Source: Liolophura sinensis (Eukaryota > Mollusca > Polyplacophora > Chitonida > Chitonidae). Taken from it: 64,000 bases of DNA. The translations under genes and the position numbers were made by a program. Under the pieces are notes generated by a model. The model had not been told where the DNA came from. It did no database searches and saw only the letters and a list, made by a program, of their open reading frames with translations. The DNA lies in contig NW_027018076.1 of assembly GCF_032854445.1 (NCBI RefSeq), forward strand, positions 27,536-91,535. Reading direction: 5' to 3'. Below, piece after piece: positions 11,771 to 23,839 of the stretch (position 1 is the first letter of the stretch; the number at the start of each line of letters is the position of its first letter).

Positions 11771-14700
11771 CTAGGCACGTGATGTTGTCATCAATGATCA
11801 TTCAATTGTCGCTACAGCCAAAAGTATTGGTCGGAGAGCAACGCGGTTTGCACCATTCGATTTCTCGTCACAAAATACCGTCGGATTAGCCTCTTACCAG
11901 CAGCACTGGAACAGTTTTTCCACTTTTGCATTTTTCCCTGGTCTTTTTGTAAATTGAAATCGGCTACACTGTACTATCTCCATCGCGACTGGTCATTACT
12001 ATATTCAACTTTTGACTATAAGTTATGTGCCCTTTGGTAGCCCAGAAGACGTCAAATCTTTGGGCTAAGCCCATTTAACTCACCCAGCAATTGTCTTACT
12101 TCTAAGTCCAAGACAATCTCAATTGTCTTTATCTACGTGTAGAAAAACCACACCATTTGTACATAAAAAACACAAAGTACTAGATACAGTGTGCTGTAAA
12201 AAGTACAATTGAACACTGACCCACATCAATAAGGTGCAAGATGCGGAATTGGGCCAGGCATCGGCAGTTGTTTAAAAAATTGCAAATTTCCCTGGTTTCC
12301 ATGGAGTAAGAGCCGTTTCATAGCACGTGATTTAGTCATCAATGATCATTCAATTGTCGCTACAGCCAAAAGTATTGGTCGGAGAGCAACGCGGTTTGGC
12401 ACCATTCGATTTCTCGTCAAAAAATACGTCGGATTAGCTCCTTACCAGCAGCACTGGAACAGTTTTGCCACTTTTGCATTTTTGCCTGGTCTTTTTGTTA
12501 ATTGAAATCGGCTACACTGTACTATGTACCAATCGCGACTGGTCATTACTATATTCAACTTTTGACTATAAGTTATGTGCCCTTTGGTAGCCCAGAAGAC
12601 GTCAAATCTTTGGGCTAAGCCCATTTAACTCACCCAGCAATTGTCTTACTTCTAAGTCCAGGACAATCTCAATGTCTTTATCTACGTGTAGAAAAACCAC
12701 ACCATTTGTACATAAAAACACAAAGTACTAGATACAGTGTGCCTGTAAAAAGTACAATTGAACACTGACCACATCAATAAGGTGCCAAAAGATGCGGAAT
12801 TGGGCCAGGTATCGGCAGCTGTTTTATAAAATTGCAAATTTCCCTGGTTTCCATGTAGTAAGAGCCGTTTCTAGGCACGTGATGTTGTCATCAATGATCA
12901 TTCAATTGTCGCTACATCCAAAAGTATTGGTCGGAGAGCAACGCGGTTTGCACCATTCGATTTCTCGTCACAATATACGTCGGATTAGTATCTTACCAGC
13001 AGCACTGGAACAGTTTTTCCACTTTTGCATTTTTGCCTGGTCTTTTTGTTAATTGAATTCGGCTACACTGTACTATGTACCATCGCGACTAGTCATTACT
13101 ATATTCAACTTTTGACTATAAGTTATGTGCCCTTTGGTACCCCAGAAGACGTCAAATCTTTGGGCTAAGCCCATTTAACTCACCCAGCAATTGTCTTACT
13201 TCTAAGTCCAAGACAATCTCAATGTCTTTATCTACGTGTAGAAAAACCACACCTTTTGTACATAAAAAAACACAAAGTACTAGATACAGTCTGCTGTAAA
13301 AAGTACAATTGAACACTGACCCACATCAATAAGGTGCCAAAAGATGCGGAATTGGGCCAGGCATCGGCAGCTGTTTAAAAAATTGCAAATTTCCCTGGTT
13401 TCCATGGAGTAAGAGCCGTTTCTAGGCACGTGATGTTGACATCAATGATCATTCAATTGTCGCTACAGCCAAAAGTATTGGTCGGAGAGCAACGCGGTTT
13501 GCACCATTCGATTTCTCGTCACAAAATACGTCGGATTAGCTCCTTACCAGCAGCACTGGAACAGTTTTTCCACTTTTGCATTTTTCCCTGGTCTTTTTGT
13601 TAATTGAAATCGGCTACACTGTACTATGTACCATCGCGACTGGTCATTACTATATTCAACTTTTGACTATAAGTTATGTGCCCTTTGGTACCCCAGAAGA
13701 CGTCAAATCTTTGGGCTAAGCCCATTTAATTCACCCAGCAATTGTCTTATTTCTAGATCGAAGACAATCTCAATGTCTATATCTACGTGTTCAAAAAACC
13801 TCACCTTTTGTACATAAAAACACAAAGTACTAGATACCGTCTGCTGTTAAAAGTACAATTGAACACTGACCCACATCAATAAGGGGCCAAAAGATGCGGA
13901 ATCGGGCCAGGCATCGGCAGTTGTTTAAAAAATTGCAAATTTCCCTGGTTTCCACGGAGTAAGAGCCGTTGTTAGGCACGTGATTTTGTCATCAATGATC
14001 ATTCAATTGTCGCTACAGCCAAAAGTATTGGTCGGAGAGCAACGCGGTTTGCACCATTCGATTTCTCGTCACAAAATACGTCGGATTAGCCTCTTACCAG
14101 CAGCACTGGAACAGTTTTTTCCACTTTTGCATTTTTCCCTGGTCTTTTTGTAAATTGAAATCGGCTACACTGTACTATCTCCCATCGCGACTGGTCATTA
14201 CTATATTCAACTTTTGACTATAAGTTATGTGCCCTTTGGTAGCCCAGAAGACGTCAAATCTTTGGGCTAAGCCCATTTAACTCACCCAGCAATTGTCTTA
14301 CTTCTAAGTCCAAGACAATCTCAATGTCTTTATCTACGTGTAGAAAAACCACACCATTTGTACATAAAAAACACAAAGTACTAGATACAGTGTGCTGTAA
14401 AAATTACAATTGAACACTGACCCACATCAATAAGGTGCCAAAAGATGCGGAATTGGGCCAGGCATCGGCAGCTGTTTAAAAAATTGCAAATTTCCCTGGT
14501 TTCCATGGAGTAAGAGCCGTTTCTAGGCACGTGATGTTGACATCAATGATCATTCAATTGTCGCTACAGCCAAAAGTATTGGTCGGAGAGCAACGCGGTT
14601 TGCACCATTCGATTTCTCGTCACAAAATACGTCGGATTAGCTCCTTACCAGCAGCACTGGAACAGTTTTTCCACTTTTGCATTTTTCCCTGGTCTTTTTG

Positions 14701-15030
14701 TTAATTGAAATCGGCTACACTGTACTATGTACCATCGCGACTGGTCATTACTATATTCAACTTTTGAATATAAGTTATGTGCCCTTTGGTAGCCCAGAAG
14801 ACGTCAAATCTTTGGGCTAAGCCCATTTAATTCACCCAGCAATTGTCTTATTTCTAGGTCGAAGACAATCTCAATGTCTATATCTACGTGTTCAAAAAAC
14901 CACACCATTTGTACATAAAAACACAAAGTACTAGATACAGTCTGCTGTTAAAAGTACAATTCAACACTGACCCACATCAATAAGGGGCCAAAAGATGCGG
15001 AATCGGGCCAGGCATCGGCAGCTGTTTAAA
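11771..15030 (+). repeat. Divergent, indel-rich monomers
   Basis: Six monomers differ from both neighbouring domains. One-base or few-base length changes are dense here: AATACCGTCGG (11,877), TATCTCCATCG (11,977), CAATTGTCTTT (12,120), a 3 bp loss in AAGGTGCAAGATG (12,231), GTTTGGCACC (12,396), GTACCAATCGC (12,528), GCCTGTAAAAAG (12,742), TGACCACATC (12,769) and GTTTTATAAAA (12,822). The left 11 kb has almost none. A two-monomer (1.1 kb) duplication is visible: TGTTGACATCAATG near 13,433 and 14,533, and AGGGGCCAAAAG near 13,882 and 14,982, both about 1,100 bp apart. The block separates the array without S monomers from the S-containing array. Confidence 0.8.
13626..13817 (+). pseudogene. Possible PIF/Harbinger transposase relic, third part (representative monomer)
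   Basis: In monomers with GGTACCCC instead of GGTAGCCC the TAG becomes TAC, and the SLLYSTF frame continues as ALWYPRRRQIFGLSPFNSP (from 13,680). Harbinger proteins often continue GDSGYPLxPFLLTPxxxP at this point, so YP and the Pro-rich stretch fit loosely. Downstream the frame reads into Ser/Thr/Lys-rich sequence, where I see no convincing family motif; the head-to-tail joint of the amplified fragment may lie there, between about 13,730 and 13,850. There is no start codon of note. Confidence 0.33.
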
Positions 15031-16153
15031 AAATTGCAAATTTCCCTGGTTTCCATGGAGTGAGAGTTGTTGCTGGGCACGTGATTTTGTCATCAATGAT
15101 CATTCAATTGTCGCTACAGCCAAAAGTATTAGTCGGAGAGCAACGCGGTTTGCACCAATCGATTTCTCGTCAAAAAATACGTCGGATTAGCCTCTTACCA
15201 GCAGCACTGGAACAGTTTTTCCATTTTTCCCTAGTCTTTTTGTTAATTGAAATCAACTACACTGTACTATCTACCATCGCGACTGGTCATTACTATATTC
15301 AACTTTTGACTATAAGTTATGTGCCCTTTGGTAGCCCAGAAGACGTCAAATCTTTGGGCTAAGCCCATTTAACTCATCCAGCAATTGTCTTACTTCTAAG
15401 TCCAAGACAATCTCATTGTCGTTATCTACGTGTAGAAAAACCACACCTTTTGTACATAAAAAAACACAAAGTACTAGATACAGTCTGCTGTAAAAAGTAC
15501 AATTGAACACTGACCCACATCAATAAGGTGCCAAAAGATGCGGAATTGGGCCAGGCATCGGCAGTTGTTTAAAAAATTGCAAATTTCCCTGGTTTCCATG
15601 GAGTAAGAGCCGTTTCTAGGCACGTGATTTAGTCATCAATGATCATTCAATTGTCGCTACAGCCAAAAGTATTGGTCGGAGAGCAACGCGGTTTGCACCA
15701 TTCGATTTATCGTCACAAAATATGTCGGATTAGCTCCTTACCAGCAGCACTGGAACAGTTTTTCCACTTTTGCATTTTTGCCTGGTCTTTTTGTTATTTG
15801 AAATCGGCTACACTGTACTATGTACCATCGCGACTGGTCATTACTATATTCAACTTTTGACTATAAGTTATGTGCCCTTTGGTAGCCCAGAAGACGTCAA
15901 ATCTTTGGGCTAAGCCCATTTAATTCACCCAGCAATTGTCTTATTTCTAGGTCGAAGACAATCTCAATGTCTATATCTACGTGTTTAAAAAACCTCACCA
16001 TTTGTACATAAAAAACACAAAGTACTAGATACAGTCTGCTGTTAAAAGTACAATTCAACACTGACCCACATCAATAAGGTGCCAAAAGATGCGGAATTGG
16101 GCCAGGCATCGGCAGCTGTTTAAAAAATTGCAAATTTCCCTGGTTTCCATGGA

Positions 16154-18347
16154 GTGAGAGTTGTTGCTGGGCACGTGATTTTGTCATCAATGATCATTCA
16201 ATTGTCGCTACAGCCAAAAGTATTAGTCGGAGAGCAACGCGGTTTGCACCAATCGATTTCTCGTCAAAAAATACGTCGGATTAGCTCCTTACCAGCAGCA
16301 CTGGAACAGTTTTTTCCATTTTTCCCTAGTCTTTTTGTTAATTGAAATCGGCTACACTGTACTATGTACCATCGCGACTGGTCATTACTATATTCAACTT
16401 TTGACTATAAGTTATGTGCCCTTTGGTAGCCCAGAAGACGTCAAATCTTTGGGCTAAGCCCATTTAACTCACCCAGCAATTGTCTTACTTCTAAGTCCAA
16501 GACAATCTCAATGTCTTTATCTACGTGTAGAAAAACCACACCATTTGTACATAAAAAACACAAAGTACTAGATACAGTCTGCTGTAAAAAGTACAATTGA
16601 ACACTGACCCACAATAATAAGGTGCCAAAAGATGCGGAATTGGGCCAGGCATCGGCAGCTGTTTAAAAAATTGCAAATTTCCCTGGTTTCCATGGAGTAA
16701 GAGCCGTTTCTAGGCACGTGATGTTGTCATCAATGATCATTCAATTGTCGCTACAGCCAAAAGTATTGGTCGGAGAGCAACACGGTTTGCACCATTCGAT
16801 TTCTCGTCACAAAATACGTCGGATTAGCCTCTTACCAGGAGCACTGGAACAGTTTTTCCACTTTTGCATTTTTGCCTGGTCTTTTTGTTAATTGAAATCG
16901 GCTACACTGTACTATCTACCATCGCGACTGGTCATTACTATATTCAACTTTTGACTATAAGTTATGTGCCCTTTGGTAGCCCAGAAGACGTCAAATCTTT
17001 GGGCTAAGCCCATTTAACTCACCCAGCAATTGTCTTACTTCTAAGTCCAAGACAATCTCAATGTCTTTATCTACGTGTAGAAAAACCACACCATTTGTAC
17101 ATAAAAAACACAAAGTACTAGATACAGTGTGCTGTAAAAAGTACAATTGAACACTGACCCACATTAATAAGGTGCCAAAAGATGCGCAATTGGGCCAGGC
17201 ATCGGCAGCTGTTTAAAAAATTGCAAATTTCCCTGGTTTCCATGGAGTAAGAGCCGTTTCTAGGCACGTGATGTTGTCATCAATGATCATTCAATTGTCG
17301 CTACAGCCAAAAGTATTGGTCGGAGAGCAACGCGGTTTGCACCATTCGATTTCTCGTCACAAAATACGTCGGATTAGCCTCTTACCAGGAGCACTGGAAC
17401 AGTTTTTCCACTTTTGCATTTTTCCCTGGGCTTTTTGTTAATTGAAATCGGCTACACTGTACTATCTACCATCGCGACTGGTCATTACTATATTCAACTT
17501 TTGACTATAAGTTATGTGCCCTTTGGTACCCCAGAAGACGTCAAATCTTTGGGCTAAGCCCATTTAACTCACCCAGCAATTGTCTTACTTCTAAGTCCAA
17601 GACAATCTCAATGTCTTTATCTACGTGTAGAAAAACCACACCATTTGTACATAAAAAACAAAAATTAATAGATACAGTCTGCTGTTAAAAGTACAATTGA
17701 ACACTGACCCACGTCAATAAGGTGCCAAAAGATGCGGAATTGGGCCAGGCATCGGCAGCTGTTTAAAAAATTGCAAATTTCCCTGGTTTCCATGGAGTAA
17801 GAGCCGTTTCTAGGCACGTGATGTTGTCATCAATGATCATTCAATTGTCGCTACAGCCAAAAGTATTGGTCGGAGAGCAACGCGGTTTGCACCATTCGAT
17901 TTCTCGTCACAAAATACGTCGGATTAGCTCCTTACCAGCAGCACTGGAACAGTTTTTCCACTTTTGCATTTTTGCCTGGTCTTTTTGTTAATTGAAATCG
18001 GCTACACTGTACTATGTACCATCGCGACTGGTCATTACTATATTCAACTTTTGACTATAAGTTATGTGCCCTTTGGTAGCCCAGAAGACGTCAAATCTTT
18101 GGGCTAAGCCCATTTAATTCACCCAGCAATTGTCTTATTTCTAGGTCGAAGACAATCTCAATGTCTATATCTACGTGTTCAAAAAACCACACCATTTGTA
18201 CATAAAAAACACAAAGTACTAGATACAGTCTGCTGTGAAAAGTACAATTGAACACTGACCCACATCAATAACGTGCCAAAAGATGCGGAATCGGGCCAGG
18301 CATCGGCAGCTGTTTAAAAAATTGCAAATTTCCCTGGTTTCCATGGA
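16154..18347 (+). repeat. Tetrameric HOR unit S-L1-L2-L3, about 2,194 bp
   Basis: This is a representative four-monomer unit. S carries GAGTGAGAGTTGTTGCTGGG and an 8 bp deletion. L1 has CCAGGAGCACTGG, TTTTTGCCTGG and GGTAGCCC. L2 has CCAGGAGCACTGG, TTTTTCCCTGGGC, GGTACCCC and the substituted CAAAAATTAATAG junction segment. L3 has TAGCTCCTTACC, CCAGCAGCACTGG, TTTAATTCACCC and GTGTTCAAAAAACC. The same order recurs at 18,348-20,540, 55,079-57,272 and 61,668-63,861. The class names are mine. Confidence 0.88.
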
Positions 18348-20540
18348 GTGAGAGTTGTTGCTGGGCACGTGATTTTGTCATCAATGATCATTCAATTGTC
18401 GCTACAACCAAAAGTATTAGTCGGAGAGCAACGCGGTTTGCACCAATCGATTTCTCGTCAAAAAATACGTCGGATTAGCTCCTTACCAGCAGCACTGGAA
18501 CAGTTTTTCCATTTTTCCCTAGTCTTTTTGTTAATTGAAATCGGCTACACTGTACTATCTACCATCGCGACTGGTCATTACTATATTCAACTTTTGACTA
18601 TAAGTTATGAGCCCTTTGGTAGCCCAGAAGACGTCAAATCTTTGGGCTAAGCCCATTTAACTCACCCAGCAATTGTCTTACTTCTAAGTCCAAGACAATC
18701 TCAATGTCTTTATCTACGTGTAGAAAAACCACACCATTTGTACATAAAAAACACAAAGTACTAGATACAGTCTGCTGTAAAAAGTACAATTGAACACTGA
18801 CCCACATTAATAAGGTGCCAAAAGATGCGGAATTGGGCCAGGCATCGGCAGCTGTTTAAAAAATTGCAAATTTCCCTGGTTTCCATGGAGTAAGAGCCGT
18901 TTCTAGGCACGTGATGTTGTCATCAATGATCATTCAATTGTCGCTACAGCCACAAGTATTGGTCGGAGAGCAACGCGGTTTGCACCATTCGATTTCTCGT
19001 CACAAAATACGTCGGATTAGCCTCTTACCAGGAGCACTGGAACAGTTTTTCCACTTTTGCATTTTTGCCTGGTCTTTTTGTTAATTGAAATCGGCTACAC
19101 TGTAGTATCTACCATCGCGACTGGTCATTACTATATTCAACTTTTGACTATACGTTATGTGCCCTTTGGTAGCCCAGAAGACGTCAAATCTTTGGGCTAA
19201 GCCCATTTAACTCACCCAGCAATTGTCTTACTTCTAAGTCCAAGACAATCTCAATGTCTTTATCTACGTGTAGAAAAACCACACCATTTGTACATAAAAA
19301 ACACAAAGTACTAGATACAGTCTGCTGTAAAAAGTACAATTGAACACTGACCCACATTAATAAGGTGCCAAAAGATGCGGAATTGGGCCAGGCATCGGCA
19401 GCTGTTTAAAAAATTGCAAATTTCCATGGTTTCCATGGAGTAAGAGCCGTTTCTAGGCACGTGATGTTGTCATCAATGATCATTCAATTGTCGCTACAGC
19501 CAAAAGTATTGGTCGGAGAGCAACGCGGTTTGCACCATTCGATTTCTCGTCACAAAATACGTCGGATTAGCCTCTTACCAGGAGCACTGGAACAGTTTTT
19601 CCACTTTTGCATTTTTCCCTGGGCTTTTTGTTAATTCAAATCGGCTACACTGTACTATCTACCATCGCGACTGGTCATTACTATATTCAACTTTTGACTA
19701 TAAGTTATGTGCCCTTTGGTACCCCAGAAGACGTCAAATCTTTGGGCTAAGCCCATTTAACTCACCCAGCAATTGTCTTACTTCTAAGTCCAAGACAATC
19801 TCAATGTCTTTATCTACGTGTAGAAAAACCACACCATTTGTACATAAAAAACAAAAATTAATAGATACAGTCTGCTGTTAAAAGTACAATTGAACACTGA
19901 CCCACATCAATAAGGTGCCAAAAGATGCGGAATTGGGCCAGGCATCGGCAGCTGTTTAAAAAATTGCAAATTTCCCTGGTTTCCATGGAGTAAGAGCCGT
20001 TTCTAGGCAAGTGATGTTGTCATCAATGATCATTCAATTGTCGCTACAGCCAAACGTATTGGTCGGAGAGCAACGCGGTTTGCACCATTCGATTTCTCGT
20101 CACAAAATACGTCGGATTAGCTCCTTACCAGCAGCACTGGAACAGTTTTTCCACTTTTGCATTTTTGCCTGGTCTTTTTGTTAATTGAAATCGGCTACAC
20201 TGTACTATGTACCATCGCGACTGGTCATTACTATATTCAACTTTTGACTATAAGTTATGTGCCCTTTGGTAGCCCAGAAGACGTCAAATCTTTGGGCTAA
20301 GCCCATTTAATTCACCCAGCAATTGTCTTATTTCTAGGTCGAAGACAATCTCAATGTCTATATCTACGTGTTCAAAAAACCTCACCATTTGTACATAAAA
20401 AACACAAAGTACTAGATACAGTCTGCTGTAAAAAGTACAATTGAACACTGACCCACATCAATAAGGTGCCAAAAGATGCGGAATCGGGCCAGGCATCGGC
20501 AGCTGTTTAAAAAATTGCAAATTTCCCTGGTTTCCATGGA
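18348..20540 (+). repeat. Tetrameric HOR unit S-L1-L2-L3, second copy
   Basis: This unit has the same four-monomer order as the preceding one, at an offset of 2,194 bp. Private changes include GCTACAACC (18,403, shortly after the S start), GTTATGAGCC in the S monomer, CCACAAGTATT (18,951) in L1, TTCCATGGTTTCC (19,423) and TTAATTCAAATC (19,631) in L2. These show that tetramer copies have drifted more than the mega-HOR copies to the right. Confidence 0.85.
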
Positions 20541-20878
20541 GTGAGAGTTGTTGCTGGGCACGTGATTTTGTCATCAATGATCATTCAATTGTCGCTACAG
20601 CCAAAAGTATTAGTCGGAGAGCAACGCGGTTTGCACCAATCGATTTCTCGTCAAAAAATACGTCGGATTAGCTCCTTACCAGCAGCACTGGAACAGTTTT
20701 TCCATTTTTCCCTAGTCTTTTTGTTAATTGAAATCGGCTACACTGTACTATGTACCATCGCGACTGGTCATTACTATATTCAACTTTTGACTATAAGTTA
20801 TGTGCCCTTTGGTAGCCCAGAAGACGTCAAATCTTTGGGCTAAGCCCATTTAACTCACCCAGCAATTGTCTTACTTCT
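20336..20878 (+). repeat. Representative short-class (S) monomer, 543 bp
   Basis: Compared with the long class, 8 bp are missing between CAGTTTTTCCA and the T-run before GTCTTTTTG, so CACTTTTGCATTTTTGCCTGG becomes CATTTTTCCCTAG. This copy has one extra base in GTGTTCAAAAAACC, giving 543 bp. Linked markers are GGAATCGGG, GAGTGAGAGTTGTTGCTGGG, GTATTAGTCGG and CACCAATCGATTT. Monomers with these markers have their GAGTGAG site near 15,060, 16,154, 18,348, 20,541, 22,184, 25,470, 28,755, 36,989, 40,275, 43,560, 52,884, 55,079, 57,273, 60,571, 61,668 and, truncated by the window end, 63,862. None occurs before 15 kb. Confidence 0.93.
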
Positions 20879-23072
20879 AAGTCCAAGACAATCTCAATGT
20901 CTTTATCTACGTGTAGAAAAACCACACCATTTGTACATAAAAAACACAAAGTACTAGATACAGTCTGCTGTAAAAAGTACAATTGAACACTGACCCACAT
21001 TAATAAGGTGCCAAAAGATGCGGAATTGGGCCAGGCATCGGCAGCTGTTTAAAAAATTGCAAATTTCCCTGGTTTCCATGGAGTAAGAGCCGTTTCTAGG
21101 CACGTGATGTTGTCATCAATGATCATTCAATTGTCGCTACAGCCAAAAGTATTGGTCGGAGAGCAACGCGGTTTGCACCATTCGATTTCTCGTCACAAAA
21201 TACGTCGGATTAGCCTCTTACCAGGAGCACTGGAACAGTTTTTCCACTTTTGCATTTTTCCCTGGGCTTTTTGTTAATTGAAATCGGCTACACTGTACTA
21301 TCTACCATCGCGACTGGTCATTACTATATTCAACTTTTGACTATAAGTTATGTGCCCTTTGGTACCCCAGAAGACGTCAAATCTTTGGGCTAAGCCCATT
21401 TAACTCACCCAGCAATTGTCTTACTTCTAAGTCCAAGATAATCTCAATGTCTTTATCTACGTGTAGAAAAACCACACCATTTGTACATAAAAAACAAAAA
21501 TTAATAGATACAGTCTGCTGTTAAAAGTACAATTGAACACTGACCCACATCAATAAGGTGCCAAAAGATGCGGAATTGGGCCAGGCATCGGCAGCTGTTT
21601 AAAAAATTGCAAATTTCCCTGGTTTCCATGGAGTAAGAGCCGTTTCTAGGCACGTGATGTTGTCATCAATGATCATTCAATTGTCGCTACAGCCAAAAGT
21701 ATTGGTCGGAGAGCAACGCGGTTTGCACCATTCGATTTCTGGTCACAAAATACGTCGGATTAGCTCCTTACCAGCAGCACTGGAACAGTTTTTCCACTTT
21801 TGCATTTTTGCCTGGTCTTTTTGTTAATTGAAATCGGCTACACTGTACTATGTACCATCGCGACTGGTCATTACTATATTCAACTTTTGACTATAAGTTA
21901 TGTGCCCTTTGGTAGCCCAGAAGACGTCAAATCTTTGGGCTAAGCCCATTTAATTCACCCAGCAATTGTCTTATTTCTAAGTCCAAGACAATCTCAATGT
22001 CTATATCTACGTGTTCAAAAAACCTCACCATTTGTACATAAAAAACACAAAGTACTAGATACAGTCTGCTGTAAAAAGTACAATTGAACACTGACCCACA
22101 TCAATAAGGTGCCAAAAGATGCGGAATCGGGCCAGGCATCGGCAGCTGTTTAAAAAATTGCAAATTTCCCTGGTTTCCATGGAGTGAGAGTTGTTGCTGG
22201 GCACGTGATTTTGTCATCAATGATCATTCAATTGTCGCTACAGCCAAAAGTATTAGTCGGAGAGCAACGCGGTTTGCACCAATCGATTTCGCGTCAAAAA
22301 ATACGTCGGATTAGCTCCTTACCAGCAGTACTGGAACAGTTTTTCCATTTTTCCCTAGTCTTTTTGTTAATTGAAATCGGCTACACTGTAGTATCTACCA
22401 TCGCGACTGGTCATTACTATATTCAACTTTTGACTATAAGTTATGAGCCCTTTGGTAGCCCAGAAGACGTCAAATCTTTGGGCTCAGCCCATTTAACTCA
22501 CCCAGCAATTGTCTTATTTCTAGGTCGAAGACAATCTCAATGTCTATATCTACGTGTTTAAAAAACCTCACCATTTGTACATAAAAAACACAAAGTACTA
22601 GATACAGTCTGCTGTAAAAAGTACAATTGAACACTGACCCATATTAATAAGGTGCCAAAAGATGCGGAATTGGGCCAGGCATCGGCAGCTGTTTAAAAAA
22701 TTGCAAATTTCCCTGGTTTCCATGGAGTAAGAGCCGTTTCTAGGCACGTGATGTTGTCATCAATGATCATTCAATTGTCGCTACAGCCAAAAGTATTGGT
22801 CGGAGAGCAACGCGGTTTACACCATTCGATTTCTCGTCACAAAATACGTCGGATTAGCCTCTTACCAGGAGCACTGGAACAGTTTTTCCACTTTTGCATT
22901 TTTGCCTGGTCTTTTTGTTAATTGAAATCGGCTACACTGTACTATCTACCATCGCGACTGGTCATTACTATATTCAACTTTTGACTATAAGTTATGTGCC
23001 CTTTGGTACCCCAGAAGACGTCAAATCTTTGGGCTAAGCCCATTTAACTCACCCAGCAATTGTCTTACTTCT

Positions 23073-23614
23073 AAGTCCAAGACAATCTCAATGTCTTTAT
23101 CTACGTGTAGAAAAACCACACCATTTGTACATAAAAAACAAAAATTAATAGATACAGTCTGCTGTTAAAAGTACAATTGAACACTGACCCACATCAATAA
23201 GGTGCCAAAAGATGCGGTATTGGGCCAGGCATCGGCAGCTGTTTAAAAAATTGCAAATTTCCCTGGTTTCCATGGAGTAAGAGCCGTTTCTAGGCACGTG
23301 ATGTTGTCATCAATGATCATTCAATTGTCGCTACAGCCAAAAGTATTAGTCGGAGAGCAACGCGGTTTGCACCAATCGATTTCTCGTCAAAAAATACGTC
23401 GGATTAGCTCCTTACCAGCAGCACTGGAACAGTTTTTCCATTTTTCCCTAGTCTTTTTGTTAATTGAAATCGGCTACACTGTACTATCTACCATCGCGAC
23501 TGGTCATTACTATATTCAACTTTTGACTATAAGTTATGAGCCCTTTGGTAGCCCAGAAGACGTCAAATCTTTGGGCTAAGCCCATTTAACTCACCCAGCA
23601 ATTGTCTTACTTCT
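23073..23614 (+). repeat. Representative chimeric monomer (L-type 5' part, S-type 3' part), 542 bp
   Basis: The left part carries long-class markers (GAGTAAGAGCCGTTTCTAGG and GTGATGTTGTC); the right part carries short-class markers (GTATTAGTCGG, CACCAATCGATTT and the 8 bp deletion). The switch lies in the roughly 50 bp between GTGATGTTG and GTATTAG. Nine copies share it, with the GTGATG site near 23,298, 26,584, 30,419, 33,714, 38,103, 41,389, 45,223, 48,517 and 51,260, all in or at the edge of the mega-HOR. A single exchange followed by amplification explains this best. Confidence 0.88.
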
Positions 23615-23839
23615 AAGTCCAAGACAATCTCAATGTCTTTATCTACGTGTAGAAAAACCACACCATTTGTACATAAAAAACACAAAGTACTAGATACAGT
23701 CTGCTGTAAAAAGTACAATTGAACACTGACCCACATTAATAAGGTGCCAAAAGATGCGGAATTGGGCCAGGCATCGGCAGCTGTTTAAAAAATTGCAAAT
23801 TTCCCTGGTTTCCATGGAGTAAGAGCCGTTTCTAGGCAC

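Larger units (their letters stand above)
15031..20854 (+). repeat. Array with S monomers, becoming a 2.19 kb tetrameric HOR
   Basis: Short-class monomers first appear here, with characteristic segments at 15,060, 16,154, 18,348 and 20,541. The first two are two monomers apart (1,094 bp); the next intervals are 2,194 and 2,193 bp, that is four monomers. The intervening long monomers follow a fixed order of subclasses. The block therefore starts as a dimer-type repeat and settles into a tetramer-type repeat. No gene-like feature stands out. Confidence 0.85.

Noticed and set aside
12442-12624. Minus-strand open frame of 60 codons
   Set aside because: It is not maintained as a gene in other monomers, has no recognisable motif, and lies in the indel-rich block. 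The minus-strand frames at 28,587-28,775, 35,080-35,358, 43,392-43,580 and 58,741-58,938 are likewise phase artefacts.
20541-20843. Hydrophobic S-monomer open frame as a membrane protein or toxin-like peptide gene
   Set aside because: Start is GTG, copies are broken at random in sister monomers, and the frame depends on an 8 bp deletion in a satellite; it is kept only as a testable low-interest finding.
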